Source: JABDOU01 sp041567895 (lineage in GTDB: Bacteria; Actinomycetota; Acidimicrobiia; Spongiisociales; SHLN01). Taken from it: a stretch of 15,882 nt of DNA. The stretch covers positions 1-15,882 of the forward strand of contig JBFGAX010000063.1 of NCBI GenBank assembly GCA_041567895.1. The letters are read 5' to 3'. This document shows positions 14,219-15,882 of the stretch, in pieces. Below the pieces are notes generated by a model. It was not told where the DNA came from and searched no databases. It saw only the letters and a program-made list of their open reading frames with translations. The position numbers and the translations under genes are program-made. Each line of letters starts with the position of its first letter. Position 1 is the stretch's first letter.

Positions 14219-14332
14219 CCCTCGAGCGAACGGCTGCATCGATGACCGTGCGTAGAACCGGGCGGATCCAGACGTCCGCACCACCAACCTCGAGGCCGCA
14301 ATGAGTGAACGGGGTCGGCCGTGGCGCCCGCC

Positions 14333-14338
14333 TACGCT
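14333..14338 (+). promoter_or_regulatory. TACGCT -10 box placed for a leaderless start
   Basis: TACGCT fits TANNNT and ends 8 nt before the ATG at 14347. This is the distance expected if transcription starts at the ATG itself. There is no Shine-Dalgarno site before that ATG. No clear -35 was seen. Confidence 0.35.
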
Positions 14339-14346
14339 GTGACGCC

Positions 14347-14487
14347 ATGATCGTCGGTCTCATCGCCAACCCCGCGTCATCGAAAGACATCCGCAGACTC
14401 ACCGGCTTGGCTCGCGTGGTCGACGTCGAAGAGAGGGCCAACCTGTGGCTCGACTGGTCGGGCGGGGCGGGTAGGCGGCGAGAGTGA
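14347..14487 (+). pseudogene. Truncated 5' remnant of an ATP-NAD kinase-like gene
   Basis: A 46-codon frame whose first 33 residues, beginning MIVGLIANPASSKDIRRL and continuing to VVDVEERANL, resemble the N-terminus of AcoX-type ATP-NAD kinase-like proteins (recognised from memory). Such proteins are several hundred residues long. Here the resemblance stops and a Gly/Arg-rich tail runs to TGA. One extra base after AACCTG would restore NLVARLVGRGG, but a stop follows and the convergent ligase gene begins 33 bp later. The rest of the gene is therefore missing, not just frameshifted. It keeps an apparent -10 box and leaderless-type ATG, so a short peptide could still be made. An unrelated small protein is the alternative. 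Confidence 0.5.
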
Positions 14488-14520
14488 CGACCGGGGTTGG
14501 TAGGTCCTCCATTCGCGCTG

Positions 14521-15882
14521 TTACTTGGCGAGGGCTGCGCCGATTTCATCGAGGATCGCCGGGTCATCGATGGTGGCGGGCATCGTCCACGGTTCGTCGT
14601 CGGCGATCTTGCGCATCGTGGACCGAAGTATCTTGCCCGAGCGGGTCTTGGGGAGACGCGCGACGACGTGAACGGTCTTGAGAGCCGCGACCGGGCCAAT
14701 GGTTTCCCGAACCGTGCCCACCAGTTCGGACGCGATCTCCTCGTGGGTCCGATCGACCCCAGCACTGAGGACGACGAAGGCGACCGGAATCTGACCTTTG
14801 ATGTCATCGGCGACACCGATGACGGCACACTCGGCCACGCTCGGATGTGAGGCCACCGCTTCTTCGATGGCCCCGGTTGACAGCCGATGCCCGGCCACAT
14901 TGATGATGTCGTCGATGCGGCTCATGATCCACAGATAGCCGTCCTCATCGCGGTACCCGGCATCGGACGTGAGGTAATAGCCGGGATAAGCGTCGAGATA
15001 TGCCTCCCGATATCCGTCGTCGTTGTTCCAAAGCGTCGGGAGCGTGCCGGGAGGAAGCGGCAGCTTGGCAACGATGTTGCCAATCGTTCCGTCTGGCACC
15101 TCAGCACCGTTCTCACCGAGTACCCGGATGTCCCAGCCCGGTACAGGAAGTGTGGGCGAGCCCGGCTTCACCGGCATCGGCTCAAGGCCCATCTGGTTGG
15201 ACACGATCGGCCACCCGGTCTCGGTCTGCCACCAATGATCGATGACAGGAATACCAAGTCGCTCCTCGGCCCAATGCAGCGTGTCGGGGTCGCAGCGTTC
15301 GCCGGCCAGGAACAGAGCGCGCAACGTCGACAGATCCCACCGCTTCAAATATTCCCCCTGCGGGTCATCTCGCTTGATGGCGCGAAAAGCAGTCGGGGCC
15401 GTGAACAGGACAGCGACCTCGTGTTGGGACGCCACCCGCCAAAACGCTCCCGGGTCGGGAGTGCCGACCGGCTTTCCCTCGTAGAGCACCGTGGTGTTGC
15501 CGTGGATCAATGGCGCATACACGATATAGGAGTGGCCCACCACCCACCCCACGTCTGATGCCGCCCAGAAGACCTCGCCCGGATCGACCCCATAAACGTT
15601 CTTCATCGTCCAGTTGAGTGCGACCGCGTGGCCACCGTTGTCGCGGACTACTCCTTTGGGGTGACCGGTGGTGCCGGACGTATACAGGATGTAGAGCGGA
15701 TCGGTGGCGGCCACCGGGGTGCAACCAACCGGTTCGGCTGCACCGACGATTTCGTGCCAGTCGAGATCGCGCCCCGGAATCATGGTGGCCGGCGCCTGCG
15801 GTCGTTGCAGGATGATGGATTTGTCGGGAGTGTGCCGGGCGATTTCCATTGCGCGGTCGAGGAGCGGTTTGTACTCGATGAC
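14521..15882 (-). CDS. prpE: Propionyl-CoA synthetase-type acyl-CoA ligase (PrpE/ACSS3-like), 5'-truncated by window edge
   Basis: The frame is open through the right edge (VIEYKPLLDRA precedes the internal Met at 15849), so about 453 of the usual 600-odd residues are present. It is an ANL-superfamily adenylating enzyme that by family activates a short-chain acid to acyl-AMP and then acyl-CoA. Motifs are the phosphate loop YTSGTTGHPKGVV, the PrpE-like WAASDVGWVVGHSYIVYAPL, HWWQTETGWPI, the hinge region around SRIDDIINVAGHRLS, and the C-terminal catalytic Lys in KTRSGKILRSTMRK. In related synthetases that Lys is switched off by acylation. The substrate is inferred as propionate; acetate or another short acid remains possible. 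It converges on the kinase remnant. Confidence 0.9.
   Translation of the reverse strand, partial: VIEYKPLLDRAMEIARHTPDKSIILQRPQAPATMIPGRDLDWHEIVGAAEPVGCTPVAATDPLYILYTSGTTGHPKGVVRDNGGHAVALNWTMKNVYGVDPGEVFWAASDVGWVVGHSYIVYAPLIHGNTTVLYEGKPVGTPDPGAFWRVASQHEVAVLFTAPTAFRAIKRDDPQGEYLKRWDLSTLRALFLAGERCDPDTLHWAEERLGIPVIDHWWQTETGWPIVSNQMGLEPMPVKPGSPTLPVPGWDIRVLGENGAEVPDGTIGNIVAKLPLPPGTLPTLWNNDDGYREAYLDAYPGYYLTSDAGYRDEDGYLWIMSRIDDIINVAGHRLSTGAIEEAVASHPSVAECAVIGVADDIKGQIPVAFVVLSAGVDRTHEEIASELVGTVRETIGPVAALKTVHVVARLPKTRSGKILRSTMRKIADDEPWTMPATIDDPAILDEIGAALAK

Overview
The window looks like a chromosomal segment of an actinobacterium, possibly an uncultured Acidimicrobiia-type lineage (inference). The reasons are moderately high GC, frequent GTG/TTG starts, TANNNT-type -10 boxes, a possible leaderless start, and a hydroxy-acid dehydrogenase that I recall as closest to mycobacterial LldD2. 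I see no rRNA, tRNA, CRISPR, insertion sequence or phage gene. Both ends cut through genes.

Layout. (1) 2-1579 (+): the 3' part of a fatty-acid beta-oxidation multienzyme alpha subunit. (2) 1657-3384 (-): a secreted protein that joins four or five FG-GAP/VCBS-like propeller repeats to a DUF3048 (YerB-like) module. (3) 3575-9359 (-): a tight five-gene cluster. In transcription order it encodes a membrane-anchored HtrA-like protease without PDZ, a MoxR AAA+ ATPase, a DUF58 protein, a BatA-like VWA membrane protein and a RecQ helicase without a recognisable winged helix. Junctions are 19 bp, a 14-bp overlap, a 4-bp ATGA overlap and 9 bp. (4) 9605-9904 (-): a small three-helix membrane protein, followed by strong tandem stem-loops. 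(5) 10254-10676 (+): a thioredoxin with a His/Asp-rich tail, followed by an RNA-like three-way-junction fold. (6) 10846-11196 (-) and 11359-12834 (+): a divergent pair, an Mth938-domain protein and the RNA ligase RtcB, around a clear dyad operator candidate. (7) 13004-14218 (+): an FMN-dependent L-lactate/alpha-hydroxy-acid dehydrogenase with a start-site anomaly. (8) 14347-14487 (+): a truncated remnant of an ATP-NAD kinase-like gene. (9) 14521-15882 (-): a propionyl-CoA-synthetase-type acyl-CoA ligase, cut by the right edge.

How the genes work together. The flanking enzymes fit an aerobic heterotroph burning fatty acids, lactate and propionate. The central cluster is a MoxR/DUF58/VWA chaperone-type system with a partner protease and a helicase. 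It is the best candidate here for a stress-response or poorly described system, and an ECF-sigma-like promoter candidate lies in front of it. Other points worth a second look are the three-way junction after the thioredoxin gene, the GAC-N3-GTC dyad between the Mth938 gene and rtcB, the kinase stub, and the possible one-base loss at the start of the lactate dehydrogenase gene.
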